In this document: positions 1 to 7,152 of the stretch, one piece after another | Layout of the letters: every line of letters begins with the position of its first letter | Numbering within the stretch: position 1 is the stretch's first letter | Assembly: GCA_046259385.1 (NCBI GenBank) | Contig: JBJYWI010000257.1 | Location: forward strand, 1-12,922 | Direction: 5' to 3' | Length of the DNA: 12,922 nucleotides | DNA from: CAVWDI01 sp046259385 | Lineage (GTDB): Bacteria > Chloroflexota > Anaerolineae > Anaerolineales > UBA4823 | Translations under genes and position numbers: made by a program | Notes under the pieces: generated by a model | Database searches by the model: none | What the model was told of the DNA's origin: nothing | The model's input: only the letters and a program-made list of their open reading frames with translations

Positions 1-2
1 CT

Positions 3-335
3 ATACAAATAATTCTTATTACTGGTTTGGGTTTAGCACTTTCAGCAGCAAATGTGTTTTTTAGAGATGTTGGGTCAGTATTAGGGTTGGTTATGAGTCT
101 TTGGTTCTATGCTTCACCCATTATTTATCCAATCACAACCATCCCTGAGCAATACAGGTCGCTGTATTTTCTGAATCCTATGGCGGGAATCCTAGAGGCG
201 TATCGAGACATATTGATAAATGGTCAAATCCCCGGTGCCTATATGATTCCTGCAATAGTAATATCACTGGTTCTATTAGCATTTGGGTATTGGTTTTTTA
301 AACGGGTTGAATTTTTATTTGCTGATATCGTTTAG
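3..335 (+). CDS. ABC-2 type polysaccharide export permease, C-terminal part (5' truncated)
   Basis: This is the last 110 residues of the membrane subunit of an ABC exporter of the Wzm/TagG (ABC-2) family, which moves lipid-linked polysaccharide across the cytoplasmic membrane. The reading frame is open from the left edge, so the start lies outside the window; full family members have about 260-280 residues. Visible features are the family-typical N-V-F-F-R-D-V segment after a membrane helix, a hydrophobic stretch with Y-A-S-P-I-I-Y-P, the N-P-M-A-G-I-L-E-A-Y-R block, and a last hydrophobic helix ending in a short F-K-R-V-E-x-x-F-A-D-I-V tail. That tail is the usual C terminus of these permeases. 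No ATP-binding subunit (Wzt/TagH) follows, so it must be encoded upstream or elsewhere. The next gene begins 14 bp after the stop, which suggests one operon. The family assignment is secure; the exported glycan is unknown. Confidence 0.9.
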   Translation: MQIILITGLGLALSAANVFFRDVGSVLGLVMSLWFYASPIIYPITTIPEQYRSLYFLNPMAGILEAYRDILINGQIPGAYMIPAIVISLVLLAFGYWFFKRVEFLFADIV

Positions 336-338
336 AAA

Positions 339-342
339 AAGG
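339..342 (+). promoter_or_regulatory. Ribosome binding site supporting a GTG start
   Basis: An AAGG core within an A-rich run lies 7 nt before the GTG at 350, in the short gap after the permease stop codon. It decides the otherwise non-obvious GTG start of the first GT2 gene. Confidence 0.5.
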
Positions 343-349
343 CTGTTAA

Positions 350-1768
350 GTGAATTCTCCTCTAGTGAGTGTAGTTATTCCTGCTTATAATCAGGCTGAA
401 TTTTTACCCTCTGCCATCCAGAGTGTCCTAGACCAAACGTATTCAAATATAGAGTTAATTGTCGTGAATGACGCTTCACCGGATAACACCGGTGAAGCAG
501 TTAGGCAGTTCAATGATCCACGGGTGAAATATATTGTCCACGAGGAGAATCGCGGTTTGCCTACAGCTCGAAATACCGGCATTATTGCTTCATCAGGCGA
601 TATAATCGTGCTTCTAGACGCCGACGATTTTTTCCATCCTCAGAAGATACAAACCCATTGTCTCTTTTTAGAACAGCACCCAGAGATTGGTGTCACTTAT
701 AACGGCCGATTCGACCTTGATCACTCCGCCGATACAATTCGACGTCTATGGCGTCCGCCGTTGGCGGTTGGGCTTGCGGATTTTATTTTGGGTTTTCCGT
801 TTTCACCTAGTGACATGGTTATTAGGCGCGATTGGGTATCCCGCGCAGGTGTGTTTGACGGGCAATATGTTTGCGGAGGTGAAGATACAGATTATCCATG
901 TCGCTTAGCCCTGGAAGGTTGTCAGTTTGCCAGCGTTGACAAGGTATTGAATTACCGCCGCTATCATTCAGGTCGGCCTCGAAAGAACCTGCGCTGTCGC
1001 CTCGAGGATGTTGAACGTGCGTTATCAAATGTATTTGATGATCCTCGTTGCCCTGAGGAGGTTTTGTCGCTTCGCAGCATTGCTCTTAAACATCATTTAC
1101 TGATTCTTGTCTCATTGGCCCTTATTCAGAAAGAAACAGCTTTAGGAATGGATTTTTTGCACCAGGTGCTAAATATCGATCCCTCATTAATTGAGGGTGA
1201 ACCATGTGACCTGGTTGCTTTTCTGCTCCGAGAGGTTATCGCCGATGAAAAAAATGGTCATGAAGCGATTTTAAGAAGTGTCTTCGATCAACTACCGCAA
1301 GAATTGGAACCCATACAGAATCAATACGCATGGGCAGTGGGGCAGGGGTACATTGAGAAAGGTGTTCGCAATATCTTGTGGGGACGGATAGAGCGCGGGC
1401 GATCCCATTTAGAGAAGGCATTTGATTGGGGTGCACGGGTACGGAAGCCCTATCTAGATGTACTCGCAGCCCAACTCATAGATTATGAGGTTGAATTTGG
1501 TTCAGAAGCTGCACAGTTGGTTTTGAATGATCTCACCAACGAATTAAAAGTCATTACTGATGAGGAAGACCTGCAGTATCTGCTTGGGCTTTATTTTGTT
1601 AACAGCGCTTTTAGGAATTTCCGGAACGGAAGGTATAAGGAAACGGTGCCGAGCGTTCTCAAGGCAGTTAAATCCGATAAGATCTACCTGAAAAATCGTG
1701 GCGTACTAAGCTTGCTGTCACAATCTCTACTGAAATCAACAATTCAAGGATTGAATAAGGAAAAATAA
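350..1768 (+). CDS. Glycosyltransferase family 2 with long helical C-terminal region
   Basis: A cytoplasmic inverting GT-A glycosyltransferase that would add one sugar from a nucleotide donor to the growing lipid-linked glycan. The catalytic domain spans residues 5 to about 215. It has V-S-V-V-I-P-A-Y-N at 6-14, the nucleotide-binding N-D-A-S at 40-43 (the common D-D-G-S with the first Asp changed to Asn), the metal-binding D-A-D-D at 90-93, and an E-D-T-D block at 178-181 in the usual catalytic-base region. Residues from about 225 to 472 are a mostly helical extension with alternating hydrophobic and charged residues and TPR-like spacing, making the protein longer than a minimal GT2 (about 300). 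The GTG start is chosen because an AAGG ribosome binding site at 339-342 sits 7 nt upstream, the domain begins at once, and no upstream start fits. Donor and acceptor cannot be read from the sequence. Confidence 0.92.
   Translation: MNSPLVSVVIPAYNQAEFLPSAIQSVLDQTYSNIELIVVNDASPDNTGEAVRQFNDPRVKYIVHEENRGLPTARNTGIIASSGDIIVLLDADDFFHPQKIQTHCLFLEQHPEIGVTYNGRFDLDHSADTIRRLWRPPLAVGLADFILGFPFSPSDMVIRRDWVSRAGVFDGQYVCGGEDTDYPCRLALEGCQFASVDKVLNYRRYHSGRPRKNLRCRLEDVERALSNVFDDPRCPEEVLSLRSIALKHHLLILVSLALIQKETALGMDFLHQVLNIDPSLIEGEPCDLVAFLLREVIADEKNGHEAILRSVFDQLPQELEPIQNQYAWAVGQGYIEKGVRNILWGRIERGRSHLEKAFDWGARVRKPYLDVLAAQLIDYEVEFGSEAAQLVLNDLTNELKVITDEEDLQYLLGLYFVNSAFRNFRNGRYKETVPSVLKAVKSDKIYLKNRGVLSLLSQSLLKSTIQGLNKEK
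473..498. repeat. Perfect 10-bp inverted repeat inside a GT2 gene
   Basis: The arms GCTTCACCGG (473-482) and CCGGTGAAGC (489-498) are exact reverse complements around a 6-nt loop (483-488). They sit in the coding sequence for residues about 42-50, over the nucleotide-binding N-D-A-S motif. No T-run follows, so it is not an ordinary terminator. Confidence 0.75.
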
Positions 1769-1793
1769 GACAGGAATAATATAGGTTATTGGT

Positions 1794-2780
1794 ATGCGTA
1801 TTGGAGTGGCAATAGAAGAAACCTGGGGTTTCTTCAACGAAATTTATAAATATCTAGGAGAGTATCATGACCTCCGCCTTTTCAATAGACGCCAGATAGA
1901 ATCACCAATATTTTCCGGTCGGATTAATCGCTACTTCTATAACCATGATTTGGAATCTTTGATGCGTTGGAGCGATGTCATATTTTTTGAGTGGGCCAGC
2001 CAGTTATTAGCTTCAGCCACTCAATTACCAAAGACCTGTGGCATTGTCACAAGGTTACATCGTTATGAAATGTACCAGTGGGTGGAGCAGATTAATTGGG
2101 ATCCGGTTGATAAGATCATTGTGGTTAGTGAAGCTAAGCGCGAAGAATTTGCGAAAATGTACCCCAATCACGCCTCAAAAGTTGTCGTTATTCCCGTTTC
2201 CATTTCTCTCGATAGATTTCAAATGCGACCTAAGGAGTTTAGTGGCGATATCGGCATCTTGTGCCATTTGACTCCCAGGAAGAGGGTTTACGATCTGCTC
2301 CTATCTTTTTACGAACTGCATAAGGAGAATAATGGATTTCACCTCCACATAGCAGGTGGGCAGCACCCAAGCCATGGTGATTATTTCTATGCCCTAAAGG
2401 ACGTGGTTGAACGATTGGGATTGCAAGACAAGGTGACGTTTTATGGAAATGTAACTGACACCTGGGATTGGTATCAACGAATTGATATTTTTATTTCCAA
2501 TAGTTATTCGGAGGGTTTGCAGGTAGCGCCCATGGAGGCTATGGCCTGCGGCTGTTATTGTTTGGCGCATCATTGGTCAGGTGCTGATGAGCTGCTGCCG
2601 GAGGAAAATCTTTATTACTCGAGTCAGGAGCTAAACAAAAAAATAATAGCTTATTCTGATTTGACCGAAGCAAAGCGGCTTGAATCTAGAAAACTCATGC
2701 GGGAAATTGCTCGAAACAACTTTGATATTGAGAAGACAAAAATTCGTATCCGGCAGGTGGTTGAAAGCGCGGCGATTTAG
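1794..2780 (+). CDS. Glycosyltransferase family 4 (GT-B fold), short form
   Basis: A retaining GT-B glycosyltransferase of 328 residues, somewhat shorter than the 360-400 usual for GT4. The C-terminal donor-binding half is clear: V-I-P-V-S-I-S-L-D-R-F at the domain junction, then D-I-F-I-S-N-S-Y-S-E-G, then the E-x7-E motif with E240 and E248 followed by A-M-A-C-G-C. The N-terminal half is compact and lacks the glycine-rich loop (G-G-x-x-x-H/V) usually found near the start. It begins instead with an I-E-E-T-W-G-F-F segment, so acceptor binding may differ. An R-L-H-R-Y-E and an I-V-V-S-E-A-K stretch in the N-terminal half match the acceptor-domain pattern of the family. The ATG start has an AGG at 1783-1785 eight bases upstream. 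The gene starts 25 bp after the GT2 gene, in the same apparent operon. Sugar specificity is not readable. Confidence 0.88.
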   Translation: MRIGVAIEETWGFFNEIYKYLGEYHDLRLFNRRQIESPIFSGRINRYFYNHDLESLMRWSDVIFFEWASQLLASATQLPKTCGIVTRLHRYEMYQWVEQINWDPVDKIIVVSEAKREEFAKMYPNHASKVVVIPVSISLDRFQMRPKEFSGDIGILCHLTPRKRVYDLLLSFYELHKENNGFHLHIAGGQHPSHGDYFYALKDVVERLGLQDKVTFYGNVTDTWDWYQRIDIFISNSYSEGLQVAPMEAMACGCYCLAHHWSGADELLPEENLYYSSQELNKKIIAYSDLTEAKRLESRKLMREIARNNFDIEKTKIRIRQVVESAAI

Positions 2781-2820
2781 GCGCGTCCAAGGAAAATGAC
2801 GTTTTACACGCTGAAATTCA

Positions 2821-4089
2821 ATGAAGATTGGTTATTTACTGCAGGCAGGAGTTCCGAATATTTTTTCATACCCGCTATCGGGCGCCGCGAATCATGTGAA
2901 GCTTGTATTTGATGAGCTAACAGGCTTAGGACATGATGTTTGCTTGATTGTTAATTGGGACGGCCGTATTTGGAAGAGTGAGGACTTTCAAAACTTTGAG
3001 CCCGTTCGAGAAAGCTTAATCGACAAAGTACCACTGACTTACTTTGAGAGTTTTGTCCGCCGCATACAGTCTGAACTTCAACTCCCGTATATAGCTCTCT
3101 TCGATAGTTTGCGATTCGCAAAAGCATGCCGGCAAGAATTGCATGATTTTGATTTATTGTATGAGCGCATGGGGTGGATGGGTTATGGTGGAGCACTTGC
3201 CTCGCGCTGGTTGAAAAAGCCCCTGGTCCTTGAAGTAAACGGAGATCATCTGACCGAAATGGAATTACAGGGGAATGCCCCCGAAGGGGTGCAGCGTCAT
3301 TTCTCGGAAAAAGTCACTAAATTTGCAGCGCGCCAGGCTGCTTATTCGATTGCAACAGGTGAAGGTTGGCGTAGAAAATATATCCAGCGCTGGGATATTG
3401 CTCCTGAAAAGGTTTCGGTAATCGAGAATGGCAGTGAACTGGTAGAGTTGCTAGATCGCGATCGACTGCAATCCTTTTCTGATAACGAGCATACAAGCTC
3501 GGTGCAGATCGCTTATGTTGGTGGCTTTGATCCCTGGCAGGGCGTGCCGATCCTCATAAATGCTGTGTCACAAGCAGTAAGCCAGGGTCTCGACATTCAT
3601 CTCTTGTTAATTGGTGGAGGTAAACAAGAGGGAGAGATTAAGGCGATGATAAGCCGCTTAAGGTTAGAAGATCGCGTCACATTTACAGGCCATGTTTCCC
3701 TTGAGCAAATGGCTGCATATTTGGAAAATGTCGATATTGGCGTATCTCCATATTGTGGTCGGGACGAATACTCGGGATTAAAACTGCTCGATTATAAAGC
3801 GGCCGGGTTAGCTATTATTGCATCCGGGTTGGATGGCGAGCCAGAAGTGATCGCACACGGCCGTAGCGGTTGGATAGTTCCTCCATGTGATGACACCGCG
3901 CTCTTTGAAGCCATAAACCTTCTGGTATCGAATGATGAATTGAGAAGGCAGCTCGGACAGACGGCCAGAATTGAGGCTGAGAGCGAGCATAGCTGGCAGC
4001 ATACAGCAGTGCAGATTGAAAATGCGTGTTTACGAATTGTAAATGAGACTTCTAATGAATGGTTACTTCCCGCTGAGCCTGAGTATTAG
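2821..4089 (+). CDS. Glycosyltransferase family 4 (GT-B fold), Asp variant of the E-x7-E motif
   Basis: A retaining glycosyltransferase of 422 residues with both GT-B halves. The N-terminal domain has S-G-A-A-N-H-V, the usual glycine-loop position, and L-V-L-E-V-N-G-D-H-L. The C-terminal domain starts near I-A-Y-V-G-G-F-D-P-W-Q-G and continues with L-L-I-G-G-G, V-T-F-T-G-H-V and a final helix. The donor-site motif reads E316-x7-D324 in a context of G-L-K-L-L-D-Y-K-A-A-G, so the second Glu, which normally contacts the donor ribose, is Asp. The conservative change and intact surroundings suggest an active enzyme. The start is the first ATG in frame, 40 bp after the previous stop. A ribosome binding site next to it is not evident, because the AAGGAAAA run at 2789-2796 is too far away. 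The gene is followed by the largest gap of the window, so it may end a transcription unit. Confidence 0.9.
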   Translation: MKIGYLLQAGVPNIFSYPLSGAANHVKLVFDELTGLGHDVCLIVNWDGRIWKSEDFQNFEPVRESLIDKVPLTYFESFVRRIQSELQLPYIALFDSLRFAKACRQELHDFDLLYERMGWMGYGGALASRWLKKPLVLEVNGDHLTEMELQGNAPEGVQRHFSEKVTKFAARQAAYSIATGEGWRRKYIQRWDIAPEKVSVIENGSELVELLDRDRLQSFSDNEHTSSVQIAYVGGFDPWQGVPILINAVSQAVSQGLDIHLLLIGGGKQEGEIKAMISRLRLEDRVTFTGHVSLEQMAAYLENVDIGVSPYCGRDEYSGLKLLDYKAAGLAIIASGLDGEPEVIAHGRSGWIVPPCDDTALFEAINLLVSNDELRRQLGQTARIEAESEHSWQHTAVQIENACLRIVNETSNEWLLPAEPEY

Positions 4090-4150
4090 ATTACAAACGT
4101 GGTGACGGCTCGGTTATTCATGGCACTTGGACATGCAATTCCGGCATATT

Positions 4151-4178
4151 TTTACGATAATGTCATTGCGTTTATGAT
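4151..4178 (+). promoter_or_regulatory. Weak sigma70-like promoter candidate
   Basis: TTTACG at 4151-4156 (4 of 6 matches to the -35 consensus) and TATGAT at 4173-4178 (5 of 6 to the -10) are separated by 16 bp. This would give a leader of roughly 65 nt before the ATG at 4250. The -10 element falls inside the 17-bp tandem repeat, so a protein bound to the repeat could block it. AT-rich DNA yields such matches by chance. Confidence 0.25.
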
Positions 4179-4193
4179 GTCATTGCATTCATG
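4160..4193 (+). repeat. 17-bp tandem direct repeat, two copies
   Basis: Two abutting 17-bp units, 4160-4176 and 4177-4193, are identical at 15 of 17 positions. Both begin ATGTCATTGC and end ATG, and differ at unit positions 11 and 14. They lie 57 bp before the start codon of the beta-helix gene. Binding sites for a regulator placed about 1.6 helical turns apart would look like this, but a chance duplication is possible. Confidence 0.6.
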
Positions 4194-4249
4194 ACTGAAA
4201 TCCGAGTGATTACAGCAATTTCAGAGAATAGGGGGATAAAAACCACAAT

Positions 4250-5935
4250 ATGAAGAAGTTCAGTTTAGCTACAAAAAGATATTTATTTCTGGCAATTATT
4301 TTGGGGGTATCCCTGATTTTAGCTGTAAAACTACTAGGCTCTGATATTCTGAAATCAAATGATAATGAAATCCTTGCCGCGGATCAGGCTAATCAATCGG
4401 TGATGGATTCAGAGAAGCCTATACCAAGCGATTCAACATCTGTCTCAGAAACTGCAGTTCCAGAAATCGTATCGGATGCTCCTCCTGCAAGTGAACCGGT
4501 AGTAGCCGATTCAGATCAAGTCAATCTCCCTTTCGTTATCGCTCAAGATACGCCCACCTCACAGCCCGGTGGTCAGGAATTCTTTTTGTCGCCGAATGGA
4601 AACGACAACAAAAGCGGGAGAACCCCAAGTGAAGCATGGGCTACATTCGATAGAGCCTGGTCTGTCATGTCAGCGGGCGACACACTGATACTTCTTGATG
4701 GCCTCTACCATCAAACTCTTGCGCCACCTATTTCAGGCCAGCCTAATAGACCAATCATAATACGTGCTCAAAATGATGGGAAGGTGATATTAGATGGTCA
4801 AGGGGTTCGGGCTCCGGTTTTTCTTGTTGGCGGAGTTGAATACATAATTATTTATGGGATTGTTGCCCGGAATGGCGATCAATATGTCTATCGGATTGAG
4901 GGCGATCATAATGTGTTAAGGCGTATATCCGGTTATGACGCAGACACGGATACAAATTCCAAGGTAATCTCAATCGGTGGGAATTACAATGTTGTGGAGG
5001 ATTGCGTCGCTGCGGGATCGGGGCGCAAAATGATCCTTATCTATAAGACGCAGCATAACGTAGTCCGCCGCTGCCTTGCTGATTGGCGCGAATGGGACGG
5101 CCGTGAAAGGCATGAATGTTGGCCATGGGGTGAAGGAATTGAGATATACAATGCAAGTAACAATACGATTGAAAACTCGATTGCCTATGGTCATACAGCA
5201 AGAAGCGAGATTTCCTTACTGACCCAAAATACCACTATTTCTACGGGAAATAAAATCTTGGGAACAATAGCGATGCGTTCTGGTCTGGAGTTGGATGGTA
5301 CGCCAATTGTTTGGGGCGAAACCAGACCGAAACCCAGTCGGGACACATGTGTGACAAATGTTTTTGATTATCCAACAAACCAACTAGGCTTTACGGCGAA
5401 CATCAGTGGTGGCTCCCTACGGGATAATTTATGGCAGGACATCTTAGCCTGGGGAAATGGGCGTTATGGAATTAACTTTAACATCGTTGCCCCAAAGGGT
5501 TCGCCTCAGAACAATCGTATTGATCGAGCTACAATGGTTGATAATGGATTGAATAACCTAAATACTGCTCAATGGGGTGGCATTGGCGCCGGAGCAGATG
5601 AGGGAACGTTGGCCTATTTTGACAGCGTGCAAAACAGTTACATTGAAAATATCTGGCAAGGTGGGTCATCCTTTACCACGCAAACAGGCGAAGGGGCTCG
5701 ATTGGCGAATCGTTATATAGATGGCGAGTTAACAGATCAACCTCTTTGGCCTTGGCCAATGGAAGAGCGTATCAAGGCTGAATTAGGGTACTCAGTTACT
5801 TGCAGGATGGGGACCGTGATAAATAATGCTTACGCTGCCGGGAAAGCAGCCCAAGGGATTGACATGGCAAGCCGAGATCCCAATTGGGCGACTGACTCGA
5901 ACAACCTCGTTGTCCAGGCTTGTAATAACCAATAG
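4250..5935 (+). CDS. Membrane-anchored right-handed beta-helix protein, possible polysaccharide lyase or epimerase
   Basis: A 561-residue exported protein. Residues 1-9 are basic, and about 11-30 form one hydrophobic segment with no lipobox cysteine, so it is probably an N-terminal anchor with the bulk outside. Residues about 35-108 are rich in Ser, Pro, Asp, Glu and Ala and look like a disordered stalk. From residue 111 the sequence F-F-L-S-P-N-G-N-D, then A-G-D-T-L-I-L-L-D-G-L-Y and later R-P-I-I-I-R-A-Q-N-D-G, matches the DUF1565-like opening of PL6-type and related beta-helix proteins. Coil-like repeats follow, for example I-E-I-Y-N-A-S-N-N-T-I-E-N-S near 297-310. These folds occur in alginate/chondroitin lyases, epimerases and tail-spike hydrolases. 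I cannot place the PL6 catalytic Lys/Arg pair with confidence, so the activity is open. Its place among glycosyltransferase genes suggests that it acts on the exported polymer. AGGGGG lies 14 nt before the ATG. Confidence 0.85.
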   Translation: MKKFSLATKRYLFLAIILGVSLILAVKLLGSDILKSNDNEILAADQANQSVMDSEKPIPSDSTSVSETAVPEIVSDAPPASEPVVADSDQVNLPFVIAQDTPTSQPGGQEFFLSPNGNDNKSGRTPSEAWATFDRAWSVMSAGDTLILLDGLYHQTLAPPISGQPNRPIIIRAQNDGKVILDGQGVRAPVFLVGGVEYIIIYGIVARNGDQYVYRIEGDHNVLRRISGYDADTDTNSKVISIGGNYNVVEDCVAAGSGRKMILIYKTQHNVVRRCLADWREWDGRERHECWPWGEGIEIYNASNNTIENSIAYGHTARSEISLLTQNTTISTGNKILGTIAMRSGLELDGTPIVWGETRPKPSRDTCVTNVFDYPTNQLGFTANISGGSLRDNLWQDILAWGNGRYGINFNIVAPKGSPQNNRIDRATMVDNGLNNLNTAQWGGIGAGADEGTLAYFDSVQNSYIENIWQGGSSFTTQTGEGARLANRYIDGELTDQPLWPWPMEERIKAELGYSVTCRMGTVINNAYAAGKAAQGIDMASRDPNWATDSNNLVVQACNNQ

Positions 5936-5953
5936 GTTCCTAAAACTATTACC

Positions 5954-7078
5954 ATGAATAATCACTTCGTTAGCATTTTGATGCCGGCCTACAATGCAGA
6001 ATCCTTCATTGGAGAAGCAATTCAAAGTGTGCTGGATCAAACTTATCCCAACTGGGAGTTGATAGTTATTGATGACGGGTCTACCGATAGTACCGCCGAC
6101 ATTATTCTGGGATTTGATGATTCACGAATAAACTTGTATCAACAGCCAAACGGAGGTGAATCAAGAGCGCGGAATGAGGCCCTGACCCATATACAAGGAG
6201 ATATCGTTGCATTTCTTGATGCGGATGATATGTACCTGCCGAATCATCTTGCAGCGACGGTAAACTATTTAGAACAAAATCCTAGTTTTGATGCAGTTTA
6301 TACGGATGGATATTACTGTGATTCATCTGGGAGGCGGATCAGGACTGTAACCAGCCGGCGCCGTGGTCCTTATGAGGGTGATGTTTTTGCGGAAGTGGTA
6401 CGAGGTTCGGACCTGTTTGGACCTCCAGTAAGCGTTGTCTTACGCAGTAAACCGATCATCGAACATGATTTGCAATTTGATGAAACGATAACGATTGGAC
6501 CTGACTGGGTTTTTTTAATGCAATACGCTGAGGTTGCTAGTTTTGGTTATCTTGACGATTACACATGTCTTTATCGTTTACATAATGATAACATTAGCCT
6601 GCGCATAAACTTAAAAAATCGTGCCAAAGAACACGCGAAATGTCGAATCAGATCAGTTCATATGGATAGGTTTGATGATTGTCCTGTTGATGTTCGCGTG
6701 CTTGTCTTCTATGAACTACTAGTCAATTTATTAAGAGATTTACCCGAAGAGCAAGATTCAATCACAAAGTTAGAGCAATTCCAACACTTGCCTGAAAAAG
6801 AACGGGCGAGGTTGTTAAGGTTATTGGCAGCTCAGTCTATAATGTCGGAAACTGCTGATAGGGACTTAATTTACGACTGGTTCCAGGAGATTGCTGAGCT
6901 CGGCCCCATGGACTATCAAAGCAAAATTCTCATGGGTATGTATAAATTTAGTCCGACACTTACTAAACTACTTATTGGATTGAAACGAGGCCATGAAGTT
7001 GACTCTTTGACAATTCCGCCCTTTGCTGATATTGATTTTTCGTCAGAGATTGATGATGATCCCAATTCGGTGATGTGA
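5954..7078 (+). CDS. Glycosyltransferase family 2 with helical C-terminal region
   Basis: An inverting GT-A glycosyltransferase of 374 residues. The catalytic domain begins with V-S-I-L-M-P-A-Y-N at 6-14 and has D-D-G-S at 40-43, G-D-I-V-A-F-L-D-A-D-D ending at 92 (metal-binding D89-A-D91) and G-P-D-W with D184 in the catalytic-base region. Residues from about 215 onward are an acidic, helix-rich tail containing F-Y-E-L-L-V-N-L-L-R and E-R-A-R-L-L-R-L-L. The first 95 residues closely resemble those of the GT2 at 350-1768, including the shared A-I-Q-S-V-L-D-Q-T-Y, but the tails differ. The two are probably diverged paralogues with different acceptors. The ATG start is 18 bp after the beta-helix gene stop, with no strong ribosome binding site, which suggests translational coupling. 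Confidence 0.92.
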   Translation: MNNHFVSILMPAYNAESFIGEAIQSVLDQTYPNWELIVIDDGSTDSTADIILGFDDSRINLYQQPNGGESRARNEALTHIQGDIVAFLDADDMYLPNHLAATVNYLEQNPSFDAVYTDGYYCDSSGRRIRTVTSRRRGPYEGDVFAEVVRGSDLFGPPVSVVLRSKPIIEHDLQFDETITIGPDWVFLMQYAEVASFGYLDDYTCLYRLHNDNISLRINLKNRAKEHAKCRIRSVHMDRFDDCPVDVRVLVFYELLVNLLRDLPEEQDSITKLEQFQHLPEKERARLLRLLAAQSIMSETADRDLIYDWFQEIAELGPMDYQSKILMGMYKFSPTLTKLLIGLKRGHEVDSLTIPPFADIDFSSEIDDDPNSVM

Positions 7079-7152
7079 AGCGAATCTTCCCCCAATACAT
7101 AAATCCCTTTCCGGTATAAATCAAACAGACTCGTTGTTGAAATAGGTATAGA

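Larger units (their letters stand above)
4090..4249 (+). other. Intergenic region between GT block and beta-helix gene
   Basis: This 160-bp stretch is the only gap above 75 bp in the window. It contains a 17-bp tandem repeat (4160-4193), a weak sigma70-like promoter candidate overlapping it, and a purine-rich AGGGGG at 4230-4235 upstream of the ATG at 4250. I found no convincing terminator: the only hairpin near a T-run has a 4-bp stem (4133-4136 with 4144-4147). I see no small gene here. The arrangement suggests that the beta-helix gene and its followers can be transcribed separately from the genes upstream. Confidence 0.6.

Noticed and set aside
1181..1197. Hairpin CCCTCA / TGAGGG inside the first GT2 gene
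   Set aside because: The stem is only 6 bp, it has no T-run, and it sits in coding sequence; such pairs are common by chance.
2796..2798. Earlier ATG as start of the GT4 at 2821
   Set aside because: It has a better AAGGAA nearby but is out of frame with the glycosyltransferase.
4133..4155. Possible rho-independent terminator after the second GT4 gene
   Set aside because: A hairpin of ATGC with GCAT is followed by a short T-run, but a 4-bp stem with a 7-nt loop is too weak to call.
7115..7120. TATAAA as a -10 element before the GT4 at 7153
   Set aside because: No acceptable -35 element lies 16-18 bp upstream, so I do not call a promoter.
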